Shown here piece after piece: positions 14,504 to 15,426 of a stretch of 15,426 nt of DNA (its first letter is position 1; every line of letters begins with the position of its first letter). Made by a program: the position numbers and the translations under genes. The stretch covers positions 1 to 15,426 of the forward strand of contig CAWGGS010000038.1 in the NCBI GenBank assembly GCA_963822095.1, read 5' to 3'. The notes below the pieces were generated by a model. The model had not been told where the DNA came from and searched no databases. It saw nothing but the letters and a program-made list of their open reading frames with translations. Source of the DNA: CAWGGS01 sp963822095. Lineage in GTDB: Bacteria > Desulfobacterota > Desulfobulbia > Desulfobulbales > Desulfocapsaceae.

Positions 14504-14532
14504 GAACCAAGGCGACTGCCGCGCATGGGGTC

Positions 14533-14538
14533 TTTATA
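14533..14538 (-). promoter_or_regulatory. Candidate -10 element for the kinase-like gene
   Basis: On the minus strand TATAAA (5 of 6 to consensus) is preceded by TGGG. The spot 17 bases upstream reads TTTATT, a poor -35. If used, transcription would start near 14526 and the 14461-14503 hairpin would fall inside a leader of about 165 nt. Confidence 0.3.
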
Positions 14539-14616
14539 CCCACTCTGCTACCAAAAATAAATTGAGCCATTTTTTTTGAGGCGGTTTTCAAGCCAGCTGA
14601 GACACTGAGAAAAAAT

Positions 14617-14645
14617 TTGATTAATCGAAATATTTAAAATAGGAT
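14617..14645 (+). promoter_or_regulatory. Candidate promoter of the zinc-ribbon/PilZ gene
   Basis: TTGATT (14617-14622, 4 of 6) and TAGGAT (14640-14645, 4 of 6) are spaced exactly 17 bases within an AT-rich stretch. The implied leader to the ATG at 14763 is about 110 nt. The match is moderate. Confidence 0.35.
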
Positions 14646-14762
14646 TTTGTTAGGCATGTTTTTCTGCCGTTTCCATCGTGGTAAATATCATTTAGGTGCG
14701 GGCTTGCTGCTCCTACCTGCAGCCGGTCCGATTTTCCCCAACTTCTGCGTTCATTGAATATC

Positions 14763-15173
14763 ATGCCGAAATCAGCAGTATTCCGGATAAACGAAGGAAG
14801 AATATTTTTCAAGTGTCCCTTTTGCAAACACCGACGAATGATCGGTGTAGGGGCAGGTCCCAGGAGACGAACTATTCGTTGTCAGAAGTGCGGGGAAAAG
14901 ACTGTTGGTGTTTTGAACAGAAGGCAGATGGACAGAACGAATCAGGGAGGCCGGGTGGTCCTTTTGATGGGCGGCAACCAATATGAGGTGGATCTTTTTG
15001 ATATCTCACCCAGAGGGGTTGGATTTGAGGTGGATGGCCGGTTCGGGGTCAAAATCGAAGTTGGGCGGGATATTGAGCTTAGATGCAGCTGGAATCCTCT
15101 CCTGTTCAAACAGGGTCGCTATATTGTAAAATCAGTTCGAGGACAGAGGGTTGGAGCGGAGCGTCGGGGATGA
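14763..15173 (+). CDS. Zinc-ribbon PilZ-domain protein (putative c-di-GMP receptor)
   Basis: A 136-residue soluble protein. Residues 16-45 contain two Cys pairs, CPFC (Cys18, Cys21) and CQKC (Cys40, Cys43), forming a zinc-ribbon or rubredoxin-like knuckle. Residues about 50-130 form a PilZ domain. The bipartite c-di-GMP motif is present as RxxxR (Arg54-Arg58 in RRQMDR) and DxSxxG (Asp80, Ser82, Gly85 in DISPRG), and the end, VKSVRGQRVG, is typical of the fold. Binding of the second messenger c-di-GMP is expected from the intact motif, but the output and partner are unknown. The frame can be opened three codons earlier at a TTG (14754), but the ATG is a more natural start; neither has a good Shine-Dalgarno. 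It is followed by another zinc-ribbon gene in the same direction. Confidence 0.85.
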   Translation: MPKSAVFRINEGRIFFKCPFCKHRRMIGVGAGPRRRTIRCQKCGEKTVGVLNRRQMDRTNQGGRVVLLMGGNQYEVDLFDISPRGVGFEVDGRFGVKIEVGRDIELRCSWNPLLFKQGRYIVKSVRGQRVGAERRG

Positions 15174-15237
15174 TCCTATCACGGAAGACCTCTTAACAAC
15201 CAAAGAGAAGGCGGCCTTTATCCCTTCCGCAGCCGGA

Positions 15238-15266
15238 TTGACAAGGGAGGATTGCCTCCCTGAATT
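15238..15266 (+). promoter_or_regulatory. Possible promoter with an inverted repeat filling the spacer
   Basis: TTGACA (15238-15243) is followed by a 17-base segment that is itself an inverted repeat (AGGGAGG, ATTG, CCTCCC at 15244-15260) and then TGAATT (15261-15266, only 3 of 6). It may instead be a 7-bp hairpin acting as a weak terminator after the PilZ gene. Either role would serve the gap between the two zinc-ribbon genes, which otherwise shows nothing recognisable. Confidence 0.25.
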
Positions 15267-15376
15267 TTCGAAAGGTTCACCACCTTATAGTTGGCAGGTT
15301 GACGGAGGCAGCTTTCCTTCTAGGGCTTTTCACGTCATGGGTATATGAACCGGTTGTAATAACAGGAGGAACACGT

Positions 15377-15426
15377 ATGGCCTACATATGTCAAAGCTGC
15401 GGTGTAGAAGCCGAAGATGAATACAG
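15377..15426 (+). CDS. Start of a zinc-ribbon protein, truncated by the window edge
   Basis: An ATG at 15377 is preceded by AGGAGG (15364-15369) at 7 bases, a strong ribosome-binding site. The visible codons read MAYICQSCGVEAEDEY before the sequence ends. The CQSCG pair looks like the first knuckle of a zinc ribbon of the kind that opens many small prokaryotic proteins. Too little is present to name it. Confidence 0.7.
   Translation, partial: MAYICQSCGVEAEDEY

Larger units (their letters stand above)
14362..14762. other. 401 bp divergent intergenic region
   Basis: No convincing gene is found. The region is AT-rich on the right side and contains the ribosome-binding site of the kinase-like gene (14367-14375). 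It also holds a large A/T-stem hairpin at 14461-14503 and candidate promoters in both directions (minus strand near 14533, plus strand at 14617-14645). Short frames on both strands here have no recognisable features and lack good ribosome-binding sites. Confidence 0.6.

Noticed and set aside
14440..14560. A c-di-GMP (GEMM) riboswitch near the PilZ gene
   Set aside because: The conserved GEMM elements could not be found on either strand; only an isolated GGTAGC-like string was seen.
14323..14591. Short open frames on both strands in the divergent gap at 14362-14762
   Set aside because: They overlap the regulatory hairpin and the kinase-like ribosome-binding site and have no protein-like features.
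15151..15348. A 65-codon frame overlapping the end of the PilZ gene
   Set aside because: It has no ribosome-binding site and no recognisable motif, and it runs through the inverted repeat at 15244-15260.

Overview
This 15.4 kb window looks like chromosomal core sequence from a Gram-negative anaerobe. The best guess is a Desulfobacterota (deltaproteobacterial) sulfate reducer or relative, possibly near Desulfobulbales. The guess rests on gene families: a Kdo transferase implies LPS, and there is a flavodoxin/2x[4Fe-4S] protein, a sulfite-oxidase-fold molybdoenzyme, an anaerobe-compatible FadH and a cytidylate-kinase-like protein. No rRNA or diagnostic sulfate-reduction gene is present, so the lineage is inference. 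I see no mobile element, CRISPR array, tRNA or rRNA.

Left part (1-5900). The window opens inside the 3' end of dnaK, closed by a textbook intrinsic terminator. It continues with trpS, then an HD-domain phosphohydrolase. Convergent to that is an exported fusion of two unrelated prolyl isomerases (cyclophilin + FKBP), which has a good sigma-70-type promoter. Divergent from the fusion, with its own promoter, is waaA (Kdo transferase), probably co-transcribed with a flavodoxin-ferredoxin protein.

Middle (5900-13570). A 339 bp gap with a terminator-like hairpin precedes a sulfite-oxidase-family molybdopterin enzyme that has no visible Tat signal. It converges, with a 12 bp gap, on a minus-strand cluster that reads fadH (2,4-dienoyl-CoA reductase), then acvB (lysyl-phosphatidylglycerol hydrolase family), then mprF (lysyl-phosphatidylglycerol synthase/flippase). 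acvB and mprF probably form a make/break pair for aminoacylated phosphatidylglycerol. Two adjacent palindromes lie between them.

Right part (13570-15426). A cytidylate-kinase-like protein with a possible BON-like tail reads leftward, behind a long leader that holds a striking A/T-stem hairpin. A zinc-ribbon + PilZ protein (putative c-di-GMP receptor) reads rightward. The first 17 codons of another zinc-ribbon protein run off the right edge.

The most interesting items are the cyclophilin-FKBP fusion, the acvB-mprF pair with its intergenic palindromes, the leaderless sulfite-oxidase homologue, and the kinase-like protein with its structured leader. I found no clear evidence of a wholly new system.
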